Notes: generated by a model from the letters alone, not told the origin. A stretch of DNA of 64,000 bases from Siphlonurus alternatus (GCA_949825025.1 OX463787.1:16241707-16305706), one strand, 5' to 3'. Counted from the first letter of the stretch, positions 49,277 through 61,540 are shown. Made by a program: numbers and translations.

Positions 49277-49930
49277 TTAACGATTTATCTGTGCTGTGAG
49301 TAAAAAAAAATAACGAAAAAGAATTGGATAAATTTTAAAAATTAAATCGCTTACGGTTTTAGAAAAATTCAAGGGACCGCTTTTCTCGCACAAGAGCTTC
49401 ATTTTCGGTTTTCGCTCATAAGGTCTATTTTACCTCTATTTTACCTCAATTTTCAGAAAACTAATGAGACAGATATATACTTCAAAATTTGTATGGCACC
49501 TATTGATAGGGAGTTCCAAGTTCTCTGCAAATCTTGTTCAATTTAAAGGTATACAGGCCTCAAATTACAAATTAGACAGACATTAAGTGTTGCTCAAGTT
49601 TATAATCAACATTCGTACTATAATCAATATTCAACATTCGTCTGTGCGAAGTCGCGCTGTAAAGAAAGTCCTTTCTGACGTCACAACTCACAGCTAGCAC
49701 CGATTAGCATTGAGTCGTGACGTCATCAAGGACTAAATTTTTTACTTTGAACTGCGACTTCGCACGGATGCATTACGCGTGGAAAAAAATGATGCGAATG
49801 TTGATTATATACTCTAAACCCACTTGGTGACTGTCTAATTTGTAATTTGAGGCCTGTATGCCTTTAAATGAGTAAAGTCCGATATCTCTGTAACACATAA
49901 GGTTCATCCCGCATAACTTTTTTAAAAGCT
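49277..49930. mobile_element. Family C element, copy 3, interrupted
   Basis: TTAACGATTTATCTGTGCTG start, AAATTTTAAAAATTAAATCG, TTCATTTTCGGTTTTCGCTC, TATTGATAGGGAGTTCCAAG blocks as in copies 1 and 2. Interrupted at its right part by the 317-bp hairpin at 49547-49863 and resumes with GTCCGATATCTCTGTAAC. Confidence 0.68.
49547..49863. mobile_element. Complete nested hairpin MITE, TTAA-flanked, CRE-bearing
   Basis: TTAA at 49543-49546 and 49864-49867. Ends AGGTATACAGGCCTCAAATT and AATTTGAGGCCTGTATGCCT; inner pairs AACATTCGT / GCGAATGTT and TGCGAAGTCGC / GCGACTTCGCA. TGACGTCACAACTC and GTCGTGACGTCATC lie near the loop. Single copy in the window, nested in family C. Confidence 0.85.
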
Positions 49931-50621
49931 ACTAGTATTTCCTCCAAACTTATTTATCACTACACTCTAAAGAAGTTGGTCTGGTAGATTTCCTATGTTG
50001 TTTTTCTGTTTGCCGGAAAGTTCATTTACCACTAATACTCTTGTTTTTCCGGACCCGGCATCGAGTTTCACTACATTATACTTTAGTCTACGCTTTGAAT
50101 AACTCCTTTAGGCTAAACAAAAACATCATCAATAGTACATGATATACAATATGATAGTCTACTATTGCAGTGGTTGGGTTTGAGTCTAGCAATTAATTTT
50201 CCAACCACCGGAAGATCCGTTTCTATGTGCTTCTACTAGCTTTACTATTATACTTGTTACAAATTAAAGAGGAACTCAGGGGGCTTATTTATAGTTTAGA
50301 GAAGTGATAAGATTCATTTGATAAAATCGTTTCAGTATTTAAGAACGTTTATTAATGACTTGTTTTTTATTGGTAATACAAAGAAAAAAGTGTGGGGTAG
50401 TGTAAATTCATAAATATGATTAAATATATTTCATTCTATATGATATATATTTAGTGGTGAAAAACAATCATTATAATGGATCTCATAAAGAAAAAAATAT
50501 GAATTGAGAATTAATATACTTCCACATAATATACATACGTATTATTAGTTATACAGAAAAATGACCTGTTGAATTAATTATAATTAATATAAGTATAAAT
50601 AAAACATGCTGTAAACAGCAT
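49931..50621. other. Non-coding DNA
   Basis: No gene recognised. Confidence 0.5.
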
Positions 50622-50940
50622 AATGATTGACCTCAGTTACTACGCGAGTCAAAGGAAATTTCTGTCAGACGGAACCGAATGAAATAAATTTTAAAAATTC
50701 GATAATGCTCTAAAACCTATGATTTGAGCAGATTCTTCACAACAGCTCCATTTCCGTTTCCGTCTATAAGCCCAATGTTAAACTTCTACCTCAGTGTTCT
50801 CAAAACTGATAAGACCGATCCACTTCAAAATTTACATGCCATCTATTGATGGTGAGTTCTAAGTTCCCTGCAAATCTTGTAGCATTTAAGAGGGTCGATT
50901 CCGAGGTCTCAATCAACTGAGGTCAATCTTTAAATAATTT
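50622..50940. mobile_element. Family C element, copy 2
   Basis: Short inverted ends GATTGACCTCAGTTAC and AACTGAGGTCAATC. Interior TTCACAACAGCTCCATTTCC, CAATGTTAAACTTCTACCTC, CATCTATTGATGGTGAGTTC matches the interior of the nested element at 4948-5424. Non-coding. Confidence 0.78.
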
Positions 50941-52189
50941 TTAATCCAATTAAAAGTAATATTCTTGTGCTTCATCTGTTGGGGTTTATTGCACCTTGTC
51001 TTCATTGACTTCTCAGATATAAATAATATTCATAATTATTATTCCTTTAAAAATATGAATTAAAAAATAGCCTCTTATGGTATTAATGCCTTTTCAAAAT
51101 TTCAAGATCTTACAGCTAAAAAATATTCATGAAATACTATAATTTCAAATAAAAAAAATTCAAAATAAAGGGAGTTCTCCTGAAGTTAGGTCCCAGTATA
51201 GTTGTGTCCCCAGTGTTACTTGACTGATCCAATAAACAGGAAGAAGATAGGGAGAGTATTAAGCCTCAACATCCATTTAATCCCATAGTAAATTTTACAA
51301 GAGAGAGAAAAGGGTATATCGACAAAGATAGCGTTATAATACCATTGAGTTCTCTTCTAATGTACTTATACTGCATACCACTGCAGTAATGGTGTTCTTT
51401 TGAAAATTTATGTGAAATATTCTAAATACTTGAAAAAGTTTTATTAAAAAAATTATTTCAATTGTAAATTCCTTTATTTATACCACATTTTTGTTTATTT
51501 TAAAACTTTGTTAATATTCAAAAAAAACTTTTACTATAAAAATTTTGTAAGCATGGTACATAATTTTATTATTAAATTTGTTTCGAGTGCTTTTTTGAGC
51601 AATACACAGTAGTACGTAAGTTTTAACATATTTGATGTAAAAGTTTAAATTACATTATTATTTATATTTTAATAATAAAGTTTTTTACTTACAATTTGAT
51701 ATTTTATTTTTTTAACATTATTTTTTTATCCAGTAAAAAAATTTTAATTACATTAATTTAGTTCTTATTATTTATATAATTGTATTATTTTCAATTTTTA
51801 AATATTTATAAAAAAGTGAAGATTGTGAAAATTATTCAAAAAGAAATCTTAATCAGATTCAAATATCTTTACTGTACAACATGCGTAGGGGGAAAATATA
51901 TATTGTTATCTTATTTATTGGTTTTATTTTAAATAAAATGTCTTTCAATAATTTTATATTATAATCATATATTATGTACTCAATTAATTCAAAATAAATT
52001 ATTGATACAGAGGCAATGATGATAACGTTTTTTGAAACTGTATAGAATATTGTGTAATGAACCATACTTCTTATTTAATGTAAATAGACTGAAATATCAT
52101 TTACTTTTAAATTTTATATATAAAACTTTAATTTAATAAAATTAATTAAAAAACTTAAATTTCTCACATTTTATGTTATAAATCCCATC
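50941..52189. other. AT-rich non-coding DNA
   Basis: No gene or repeat family recognised. Confidence 0.55.
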
Positions 52190-52340
52190 AGTAAAAAGAT
52201 TTGACAAAGTTCTGGCAAATTCTTGCTCTCCAGCATCCCGCGAGTGAAAATTAACGTTCGCTGAAGCGTGATCAACATATTCCGCGTTCCTGCTTTCCTT
52301 TGTTCTCACAAGTATTTAACGATTCTCTTTCCCAGTTATA
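52190..52340. other. GC-richer single-copy patch
   Basis: CTCCAGCATCCCGCGAGTG, GTTCGCTGAAGCGTGATC and CCGCGTTCCTGCTTTCC stand out from AT-rich flanks, with no match to the repeat families here. Possibly an untranslated exon or regulatory element; no decisive signal. Confidence 0.2.
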
Positions 52341-53116
52341 AGCCTTTTAAAAGCTTTCATCATCACATCATATATATATATATACTATACAAAGGTATGG
52401 TTACATGTTGCGTTTTACATATACTTAAAATTGTGAAATATACACTGTAAAAAAGGTTTAGTGAATTTAAATTTCAATATTAAATAATTTCATCTTTAAT
52501 TGCCACAACATGCAAATACAAAAGTGATAAGAGTAATAAAATGATGGAGTTTGCCAACATTATTTGTACACAAATAAATTGAAACTTAAAGTGCATATTG
52601 CTTTGACGGTACCATAATCTTCAAAGTATAAAAGCAAACAAAACTGATACTTTGGAATATTTTCTTTTAATATACTGTTGTAGTGTATACTTTATACCTA
52701 TGTATATTTCACCATCCTTATTAATTTGATATTTATTTTAATTATGAATACCATGAATGAGAAAAAAATATTAAAACAAATTTATGTTAGTATAATTTTT
52801 TAAAAAATATTTTGAGTATGCAAAGTTATTTTTTTTTAAAAAACAACTGATAGGACAATCAAGCCCATTTTCAAAGTAACTCCATGCATAATAAAGACTG
52901 AAAAAAAAAAGTCAGAAGGTGAACTTTTAATGAATTCCCGACCGAAAAACAACTAATTTTGAACTCCATTGTTGATTCATTGAAAAAAAAAAAAAAAAAT
53001 TAGACGTATCCATTAAGTTGTAAATAATGAATATTTCTTAATCATCAATTTGATTATATTATTACAAACTACACTTCAACTTAATTAACAAATTAAATTT
53101 GTAATGTGTGTCTTCT
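52341..53116. other. AT-rich non-coding DNA
   Basis: Nothing recognised. Confidence 0.5.
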
Positions 53117-53290
53117 AGGGCTGTCTCACACAGAAACAGTTTTGAACTTAATAATAATAATAAAAAAAAAACTTATGCGATCAGGTGTACACGCGCACAC
53201 AGCTTCGTATCGTATTGCATGCGATCGTACGTTTCTCAATGATAAACGGTTCTAAATTTTTATCATATACGATGCGATTCGAAGAGTAGT
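53117..53290 (+). mobile_element. Repeat family I, copy 2
   Basis: AGGGCTGTCTCACACAGAAA, ATTGCATGCGATCGTACG, TTTCTCAATGATAAACGG and ATACGATGCGATTCGAAG, the inverse order of the copy at 42396-42569. Confidence 0.7.
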
Positions 53291-55034
53291 GTTCGACTCC
53301 CCTTATAACGTTAAATTTCTGACTGTGTAATCTTCTTTTATTTAATTGCTCCGCTTATATCACTTTGTGTTAAAATTCTATGTAGCTGGCTGAAGAACAC
53401 TTCTGTAGATAAAACGTTTTTAGAGATAAAACAATTCTCTCTCTCTCTCTACAAAGTATTCACTTGTAAAAAAAAAACTTGTAAATTGACCTTTAATACA
53501 TTTCATTGATAGTTATAGTTATAGAAATTTTTGTTAATGTAAATTTAAGTAAATGAAAAACAAGTGAATAGAGATGGAATTAATGTTGAAATTTAACATT
53601 TCTAGTTATAAAATAATTTTAAAATTTTGTTTCATATATATATAATATTATAATATATTATAAATATAAAGTAAATGCTTTTCATTGTAATTGTATGTAG
53701 AGAAGCAAATTTCTATTAATTTTAATGCAGAGAATTCTTTGAATATTAAATGCTCTGGAATACATGTATTAGTTTAAAATGTTAATTAATTACTTATAGT
53801 TGCTATTCATGTGAAAATTCCCTTTTTGCCACAATAAGTGGGAAAAAAAATATAAATTAATATAATTTGTTATAAAAATACTTTTCATTTTATTAGTAAT
53901 TCGTAAATGTATTTCTTTTATATTTTTACTAAAATATTATAATTAAATTAAAAATATCTTTTTTATTTAAATTTAAAACTCCCTTTTGTGTTAAATAAAA
54001 GTTGGCCCACAAGAAAATTTTATACTACATGGTGGCTTGTAGTAGGCCGCTATTTTTGTTAAAAGTTACAATAATGTTGTACTGTACAGCACGATATAAT
54101 AATAAAATAAATTTAATATCGCATATTTTTAAAGTTAGAATAAAGAATTATTAAAAAAAACATTATTTTTGGCTATGGATTTTCAACGATAAGATTTTCC
54201 TATTATTTGAATATTTTATAAAAGATTAAAATTCCGTGCTAAGATTTCTGCTTTCAACTCTGTTCTCATAATAACTCAAGAATATAGCACAACATATTTT
54301 TTCAATGTTGATGAACAACATTTCGTTTGTAAAATATTTTATTTTTACAAAACAAAAAAATAAGTATGAAATTTAAAAGAAAATATATTATAATATTATT
54401 CTACTCTTTTGAAAAGGCGTGAAACTTATGTTAAAAAATGTAGCAAAAAGTTTTTAAAAGAAAAAAAACACAGGATTTCAAATAGCAGTACTACATTATA
54501 CAAATTTATTCTTTAAATTTTCTACTTTAGAAAGACTTTTGTATTTTCTACACAGTATTAGACTTACGAGTCTACCAGTAGTTTATGCTATGCAAACAGA
54601 ATTCAATTTCCTCTAAAGCTGTTCTACAACCCCATGATTTAGGAACTACCATAGTCTGAATTTTATTAATAGCAATATATCTTCAAAATTGGCTTTATAG
54701 TAAAATTGTTTTCTTGTTTTATAAAAAAATGTTATATGCTTGTGTCAAAGAAATTTTTACACAAGATTTATGTTGTATACTGCAGTAAAAAACTTACAAA
54801 AGTATTCACTTTTATGTATTCTTACCCTCTGAATCACTCGTATATCCGGGAGATGATTGATGGCATAATCCATCAATTACTGACCACCCTGATTGGGGTT
54901 TACATGGTTTTCTCAGTCACAACAATAGAAAAATGCTAAGATGGATTGCTAGGTTATAGCCATTTAGTTTAGGACCCACAAGCAACGTAGGTGTAATTAT
55001 TCTTATTATGTCAATTAATTATGACCAGTTGATA
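53291..55034. other. AT-rich non-coding DNA
   Basis: No gene recognised. The 77-codon frame at 54706-54939 has no domain I know. Confidence 0.5.
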
Positions 55035-55225
55035 TAAAGTTAGGAGAGAACCTGGTGGTGAGAATTCGAACTACAAAGTACAACGAGAATGAATAGTAAA
55101 ATTATGAAAATGTTTCGACAGCAGCCACAGCCTATATATATATGCAGAATTGACATCACCATTTTATTAAAAGTTGCAAGTGTTATTCCGAATATTTCAA
55201 ATTCGTAAGTGATGCCTTCTATCTA
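55035..55225 (+). repeat. Dispersed repeat family E, copy 2
   Basis: GTTAGGAGAGAACCTGGTGG, GACAGCAGCCACAGC, and TTCGTAAGTGATGCCTTCT match the left two thirds of the copies at 2060 and 61605. Confidence 0.6.
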
Positions 55226-55292
55226 TTGATCCATTCTGTTCTCACTCTATTATTTTAATATTCCGTAAACCCTTTTAATAAATAATCTAATA

Positions 55293-55659
55293 GGTCGAGC
55301 GTAGTTAGTACTTGGATGGGTGACCATTTCAAGTAAAAATTACGTTGCTCCCTCCCTGCATGGGGTAAATTCATCTCGCTTTCCACCCAGTGCAGTGATG
55401 CACTTGTGTTTGATTTCCCAAGCTTTGGACATCTTTATTACTTTATTATATTAAGTGCCTTGGTTCTGTAACTGTTGCTAAATAAATAATAATTTGGTCT
55501 CCTTAGTTCATTGATAAAAAGTAGAGGTGTCCGTCCTGAATGAGGTTTTCCACGGTTCCCTCAGTCTCATCCCAGCGAATGTTGGAACGCGTAACAGGTC
55601 GTGGCCACCATCCTTTCCCTCCCTACTCATTACCCCGCCGCAAGCTTTAAGCTCTTAGG
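55293..55659 (+). repeat. 5S-derived SINE, 5'-truncated, with internal insert
   Basis: Starts within the 5S-like head (GTCGAGCGTAGTTAGTACTT, GGATGGGTGACC), then the usual body. About 80 AT-rich bases at 55428-55508 are absent from the other copies. Ends CAAGCTTTAAGCTCTTAGG without poly-A. Confidence 0.8.
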
Positions 55660-56169
55660 TAACCTTGCAGTAATTTTAACATTATAACCTTTTATTAGCA
55701 GATTATTATTATAATAAAAATTATGTATTTTCCCCATCACTTGACTTATAATATCCAATATCCTAAGTGTTTACAAGGAGTTCAATAGTAACATTGCTTA
55801 CCAAAACATACAAATTTGTCTTGAAAGTTTCAGAGTAATATATTCGAGGTATTTGTAGCATGTCCAAGTGTTTGTAAACACAGCATACCCCGAGATTCCA
55901 CCTTTCCTTTGATTCTGACTATTCTGCTCTTTATTGAAATCAAAACTGAAATGTAAGGAATTTGATATTAAGTCCAGCACTTTGTGGAGTAACAACTTTA
56001 AATGGATTGTAGGATGTTGCTCTAAGTTGCTTGTGTCTTTCTGAAGATCGTATTAATTTTAATTTATTTTTAAGAAAGAAAATATAATTAGAATTTCGTT
56101 AATATAGTTTGATCTCTATTTGTCTTAGTAATTAATAATTTGTCATACAATGAAATATTACAGTACAAA
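55660..56169. other. Non-coding DNA
   Basis: Nothing recognised. Confidence 0.45.
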
Positions 56170-56286
56170 GTACACTCATCGCCTTGGAAAATTTCCCTTG
56201 TTAATCAACATGCTCTGTGTTATTCTTACGAGGTATGGTGATTAACAAATCTGGAAAGGGAAATTTCCCGAGGTGACAACTGTACA
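56170..56286. mobile_element. Short MITE family H, copy 3
   Basis: GTACACTCATCGCCTTGGAA and TTTCCCGAGGTGACAACTGTACA-type ends; TTAATCAACATGC / ATGGTGATTAA inner pair. Confidence 0.75.
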
Positions 56287-56357
56287 AGGCTGTGTTACAG
56301 TGTAATATATATTTCCCATATTTCTTGCTATAATATAATAATCAATAGGGAAGTTAA

Positions 56358-56701
56358 GGTAGAGATAATACGGATCAGCTGACCCAATGCTAAAAAAAAT
56401 CCCATTCATGAATATTATAAAAAAAATTAAAATGTTCTCCTCTACACCCCCTATCAGTAGCTAAAATATCATGTATATACAAAAACGAGCTAGTTTTTTA
56501 GTTATTAATTTTTAAAGTTGACTAATTTAACATGGAGAAATGGAACTTCTATGTTAAATTAGTCAATTTTAAAAATTAATAACTCGAAAAATGCCTCATA
56601 TTTTAGGTACTGATAGGGGATGAACATTTTAAATTTTTTTCATAATTTTCAATAAAAGGATTTTTTTAGCATTGGATCAGCTGATCCGTGTTATCTCTAC
56701 C
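56358..56701. mobile_element. MITE family B, copy 2 (TTAA-flanked)
   Basis: TTAA flanks (56354-56357, 56702-56705). Ends GGTAGAGATAATACGGATC and GATCCGTGTTATCTCTACC with CAGCTGA; core as in copy 1 but uninterrupted. The last recognisable element before the first Fas3 exon. Confidence 0.86.
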
Positions 56702-56705
56702 TTAA

Positions 56706-57653
56706 CTATGACATCAATATATAACAATACAAAACTTCCAGCTGCAATGAAAACAAAACACTTTCAGTTAAATATATACGTGAATCTATGAAAAAGGGAA
56801 TCATTGTCACCTTAAAATTTTAAAATAAATTCATGGTCTACCTTTCTATCCCCGAGTGATGCACACTCTAAATCTATCCCCTTGGCATGATATAAAACTG
56901 GAACTCTAAAACTGTTTCCCTAACTTTCGCTCCCAGCATATAAATTTTATGACTGTCCCTTTATACCTTTTGCATAAAATAGAATAAAATGCCTCATAAA
57001 CTAGTTTAAGTATTTTTAAAAATTTATTGAACACAATTATAATATAAATTTTTCCAAGAATACAATACACATAATAATATATTATTGTATATCTTGATTA
57101 GCATTATAGTCACTATTTCATTTCTGAATTATATTATTCATTTATCACAAATTTTATTCATTTATTTTTTTATCTCTCTTCGTCTTTTTTCCTCCTAATT
57201 TGCACCATTTTCCAGAAAAAAATATCGTTACGAAGACAAAATTACGTCTTCTTAACCCTAAAATTGTGCATTAAATGTTAAAAATGTTGTCTCCATTTTA
57301 TCCTCACTTTGAGCGAGGATGAAATTATGTGTTTTTTAGTTAAAACGACAAAATAAGATAGACTTGTAAAGGATTAATGGCGATATTTTTAGTAGCTCGT
57401 ACACTATTTCCATTTTTAATAAAATAAAAAATCAATTTAGGATCAAGTTTTTTTAGATAAATAGGACATCAGTTATTTTATAGAAGACTAGCATTGGAAG
57501 TGCGGCGATCTTAAAGTCAAATCAGCATATAAAAAAACTCATAAATTTGATCCTATTATTTTATTAGGTTAATAGTCAATTTTATTTTTTTGATGTTCGA
57601 CTAGAATTAATGCATTATCCATCTAACACAAATTTTGTTTGTTTTGTCCACAG
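56706..57653 (+). other. Intron or upstream DNA leading to Fas3 exon
   Basis: Not obviously repetitive and rather uniform. It ends in a TTTTGTTTGTTTTGTCCACAG acceptor-like run (polypyrimidine tract plus AG at 57652-57653). No signal-peptide exon with a phase-1 donor could be recognised here. Confidence 0.5.
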
Positions 57654-57971
57654 TATTCGGGCAGCAAGTGAACGTACGACCCCGAGAGCTTGTCGTAAAG
57701 GAGGGAGACCCGTTTGAGTTCGTGTGCCACATCGGTCTACCTCTCGACTACTGCTCCATACAGACTCCAACTGGAAAATCTTATCGTCCTAAGCCAGGAG
57801 CACAGGGCGCGAACTTAGGATTCGAGTATTATGGCAAGGGATTTGAGTCCGGAGAGTGCGGAGCGAGGTTCGACAGGAGCGACTCATCTCACAATGGACT
57901 CTTCCTTTGTTCTCTGGGATCACCACAGTCCAATGAAGAGTTCAAGGGAAATATGAATCTTATCGTAGCAA
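57654..57971 (+). CDS. Fas3: Fasciclin 3, first recognised coding exon (Ig domain 1)
   Basis: Fas3 is a membrane glycoprotein of the immunoglobulin superfamily that mediates homophilic cell adhesion, in insects at axon fascicles, growth cones and epithelial junctions. This exon of 318 bases (phase 1 in, phase 1 out) encodes the mature N-terminus and Ig domain 1: FGQQVNVRPRELVVKEGD, then FEFVCHIG, DYCSIQTP, FEYYGKGFESGECGARF, NGLFLCSLG and MNLIVA. The four cysteines and the YYGKGF...GECG pattern match the diagnostic first domain of insect Fas3. The acceptor is TTTTGTCCACAG (to 57653), the donor A-GTAAGTAT (57972). The first codon needs one base from an upstream exon, which should carry the start and signal peptide and was not found. 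An in-frame TTG at 57635 lies in the intron and is not the start. Confidence 0.93.
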
Positions 57972-57997
57972 GTAAGTATCATAAATTATATATTATA

Positions 57998-58442
57998 TAC
58001 AGTATAACAGATCTTAGTTTACTTGCGAACATTCGTGTAGACTATAGACGGAGCGGGGGCGTGACTACAGGGTGCCTCGGATTATCTCGGACATTATTGG
58101 TTGCGAATATTCGCGAATGTTCGCAAACAATTATGTCCGAGATAATCCGAGACGGCCTGTAGTCACGCCCCCGCGCCTTCTACAGTTAAATTTATGTAAT
58201 ATTCCCTCCAGAAGTAGCCGAAAGTTTTAAGTTTTTATCCTTTCATTTTGTATTCCAGCATTACAATTTCACCCATTGGTCAATACTTTTAATATAAAAC
58301 TCTCTGCAAAGTTTCAAACATGATTTACAAACAGAATAGACACAAAATTCATACTTCCGGCTACTTTCAGAGGAAATTTTAAATAAATTTTACTGTAGTC
58401 TACGCGAATGTTCGCACGTAAACTAAAATTTGTTATACTGTA
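57998..58442. mobile_element. TA-flanked hairpin element in Fas3 intron, with nested copy of family F
   Basis: Ends TACAGTATAACAGATCTTAG and AACTAAAATTTGTTATACTGTA-type, then CGAACATTCGTGTAGACTA / TAGTCTACGCGAATG. Inside is a second strong palindrome (about 58050-58175): GGGGGCGTGACTACAGG / CCTGTAGTCACGCCCCC and CTCGGATTATCTCGGACAT and inverse. A family F element splits the right side. It starts 27 bp after the splice donor. Confidence 0.82.
58181..58397. mobile_element. MITE family F, copy 4, nested
   Basis: TACAGTTAAATTTATG and AAATAAATTTTACTGTA ends, CTCCAGAAGTAGCCGAAAG and CTTCCGGCTACTTTCAG arms. TA on each side; inserted in the hairpin element that starts at 57998. Confidence 0.83.
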
Positions 58443-59278
58443 GTCTCGGTGGTATTGGAGATAACTTTGAAATATCAATCTGATTTTAGTTTTATAATTT
58501 CCCTATCCTGCTCAGTAAAGAGCAATTTGAGAATGGGGAATTCTCCTACATTTATTTATTTTTTTTTTCAGATGCTCTATGCCTTGAAATTAAATGTCCC
58601 AAAACAAAAAAGTTTCAATCTTCAAAATTGGAGACAAGGGAATTTTTTAAAAATCTTCCTTCTTTTGAATTTAGCGCCAAAACGTGACGTAGAAACTGCC
58701 TAGCAGGCGAAATTTTCCTGCAATAAATTTATATTTTCGATTATCACTCTTAAAATAAACTGATATTGGAGACAAAACTATTGATACTAGGGTAGAAAAG
58801 CCCGCTGATTTCGATCATGTTACTAAAATTTATATCCAATCACTCCTTGACACTCAAATTATGATATCAGACAGTTGTTGTGTGTTAACTAGGGAGTTTC
58901 TACGTCACAATTTTCAGGTTTGCGCGTGGGTTGCATACTTTGCCCCTATTCTAATAATCCCTTCAGAGTCCCCAAATTTGAGTTTAAAAAGTTGAAACTT
59001 GAGTCAAACTTATTGTTAATATGTACCCTATCATAATATTGTTGTTAAATTAAAATTTGAGTTGTAAGAGAATTCCCCATTGAACATTGATTAGCTTTCA
59101 AAGTTATTTCCATGAGAGTATAATTATATCAGTGTTGTTATAGGAAGTATAATTATGTGGTGAATTTACCCTGAATATTTGAGCGAATTTCTTTAATCAT
59201 AGTTGAAAAAATAGCAGCATTCAGAAATATGTTCTAAATAATAAAAAAATAATACATATATCATCAGTATCATCACAC
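58443..59278. other. Fas3 intron DNA
   Basis: No recognised gene or repeat. The 84-codon frame (58449-58703) has no domain. Confidence 0.5.
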
Positions 59279-59443
59279 TACAGTACAACACTTAGTTTAC
59301 CTCTAGGCAGTTCAGTCTAGACTAAACGGTGCCAGATATCAGCCAATGAAAAGGCTTGAATGACAGCTGGCCACACTTTCATTGGCTGACATATCTGCTG
59401 CCGTCTAATCTACTGAACTGTAACTAATATCTGTTATACTGTA
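59279..59443. mobile_element. Second TA-flanked hairpin with ACAGTATAAC-type ends
   Basis: TACAGTACAACACTTAGTTT and AACTAATATCTGTTATACTGTA-type ends match those of the element at 57998-58442, but the interior is different: CAGTTCAGTCTAGACTA, GATATCAGCCAATGAAAA and TTTCATTGGCTGACATATC. A distinct core under a shared end. Confidence 0.8.
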
Positions 59444-59712
59444 TTTTAAAATTTTAAAAAAACTAGGTATATTTAACATGACTTGATCCGATAAATTGAA
59501 TAATAATAATTTATTTAAATAATGTCAATAATTTCAATGAAATGACCCATTACTGTACGTTATAAAACTTGGAAAAAAGTGTTGAGATCTTGTTGGTAAT
59601 GAAATGTATAAAAAAAATTACTATAGAGTCGTTTTACCCCTCCCTCCCTCCTGGTACAAAATAGACCCAAGGTTCACACATGAGCACCATCTGACATATC
59701 TGATGTCCACAG

Positions 59713-59847
59713 AACCTCCTCAGCAGCCCGAGTTGATCCTGGCACCCCGCTACTCTCAGGACGAAGACTACAATGAAGGAGAGACCCTGGAGGCGACCTG
59801 CAAGATCAGGAACGGTCGTCCTGCTGCCAACATTACCTGGTTTATGG
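59713..59847 (+). CDS. Fas3: Fasciclin 3, exon encoding start of Ig domain 2
   Basis: 135 bases, phase 1 at both ends. Spliced to the preceding exon, the junction codon reads AAA (Lys): LIVA-K-PPQQPELILAPRY, then YNEGETLEATCKIRNGRPAA and NITWFMG. The GE-x-ATC-x-NGRPAANITW run (B and C strands of an Ig domain) corresponds closely to the second Ig domain of insect Fas3. NIT is an N-glycosylation sequon. Acceptor GATGTCCACAG (to 59712), donor G-GTGAGTC (59848). Splitting one Ig domain over two exons, as here, needs the next exon to complete it. Confidence 0.92.
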
Positions 59848-60033
59848 GTGAGTCAGCATTCAGGGTTAGAAATATTTTAATTAGAAATATTTTTCTCGTA
59901 ATCATTATTTTTATTAAGTTTTTTGTTTGAATTCATAAAAATATGAAAGTAAACAAAAAACAAATATTTAAAAAATAATTTATTTTAAATAAATTTTTAT
60001 TTGTTTTTTAATCAAATTTTTTTTATTTTTTAA
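59848..60033. other. Fas3 intron DNA, AT-rich
   Basis: Short AT-rich stretch between the donor and the family A element. Confidence 0.5.
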
Positions 60034-60409
60034 GGTAGAGATAACGCCGAACAGCTGATCGACGTAATGCCCTTTGATTAACATGTAAACCTTAGCAAAT
60101 TGACAAAAATTCTGAAATTTTTTTGTTAAAGCCATAGAAAAAATTTCAAAACGATTTAACGAGCCGATTTTTTTTAATTAATTTTTTTAATTTTCAGCAT
60201 AGGGCTTTCCCATGGAGAGCCAAACTAAAAAATTAATTTAAAAAAATCGTCTCGTTAAATGTTTTTGAAACTTTTGCTATGGCTTTTAGGCACTAATATC
60301 TGCCTCTCAAAGCCTCTCAAAAAAATTTCAGAATTTTTGTCAATTTGCTAAGGTTTACATGTTAATCAAAGGGGATTACGTCGAACAGCTGTTCGACGTT
60401 ATCTCTACC
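60034..60409. mobile_element. MITE family A, copy 2 in Fas3 intron (TTAA-flanked)
   Basis: TTAA flanks (60030-60033, 60410-60413). Near-identical to the copy at 9645-10030 apart from a deletion of about 20 bases in the left arm (after CTGAAATTTTTTTG) and a 10-base duplication AAGCCTCTCA in the right arm. Ends GGTAGAGATAACGCCGAACA and inverse. Confidence 0.9.
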
Positions 60410-61167
60410 TTAATTAAGTTAAATAAGTTAATAGACTGTTCTACATTTATATTAATTTTTTGTTACGTTTTATAAAATATTTATAAAAAAATAATTTTCT
60501 TCGTGTAAATCTGTCCGAATTCGAAGCAATAATAATTGTGCTACAGGGAGTTATCTCGGTTCTAACAATCTGTAGTGTGATAAATACAAAATCAGAATAG
60601 CCCTAACTTTAATTTCTTTTAAACAAAATAAATTATAGTCATTCACCCCATACTATGCATCGTGTGGAGTGAATATAAATTTGACACTTGGACGAAAATC
60701 TTCGCTCTCAATTAGTGTGACGTCCCATCAGTCATGTAGCAGAAAGATTGGGTGACGCGTGTAAGCTGAGCCTCAAGGCTATAAGCTGATGATATCACAT
60801 GATACAATTATTTGTTAAACTCATTATTCAATTTTTTTTTTTTGCCACAGAAATCCAACTCATCCTGCAAGTAACTTTGTAACAATGCTTTAAATTTATT
60901 TAATTGTGAATTCATGCAAACAGAAATACAAAAATAAACTTCCGAAATTATATATTTTTTTCTTTTGAATAAAAAAATGGTATCGTGTAATGATTATATA
61001 CCTCAATTAGCTCGTTCCTTTGGATAAATGAGACTTTCCGAAAAGTTGCATTTTAGGCTCAGAATAAGAGCCACGTTATTCGTTTTCACATTACTTCAAG
61101 TTATCTTAATGCTAATAGTACACAAATATCAAATTTCTATATACACAATTCAAGTTTTATTCTCAAT
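60410..61167. other. Fas3 intron DNA
   Basis: No gene or repeat family recognised. Confidence 0.5.
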
Positions 61168-61290
<123 letters not shown>

Positions 61291-61345
61291 CTTTTATTTT
61301 TTTTATATGCTCTACATCGTAACAAACGCACTTATAATTTCACAG

Positions 61346-61540
61346 GAGACGAGCAGATCTACTCAGGTCTTTCTCAACGTATCGAGGCCTCGGAACAGCC
61401 CGGTCTGTTCTCCGTTCTCCAGAACATCAGCCGCACTCTCAGCTGGCACGACCACGGCAAGAAACTTCGCTGCGTCGCCCAACACATCGCCGTGGAGGAA
61501 CAGAGGGAACTGTCGTCAGAGGCTACCATTCAAGTCAGAT
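61346..61540 (+). CDS. Fas3: Fasciclin 3, exon encoding rest of Ig domain 2
   Basis: 195 bases, phase 1 at both ends. After the junction glycine it reads DEQIYSGLSQRIEASEQPG, LFSVLQNISRTLSWHDHGK, KLRCVAQHIAVEEQRELSSE, ATIQVR. LRCVAQH supplies the second (F-strand) cysteine that pairs with the ATC cysteine of the previous exon; NIS is a second glycosylation sequon. The acceptor is AATTTCACAG (to 61345), the donor T-GTGAGTG (61541). Reading frame was chosen by the phase of both neighbours; other frames are open by chance only. Confidence 0.92.

Noticed and set aside
57635..57653. TTG at 57635 as translation start of the first exon
   Set aside because: It lies inside the pyrimidine-rich acceptor region, and the following residues match the mature N-terminus of Fas3 only after the AG at 57653.
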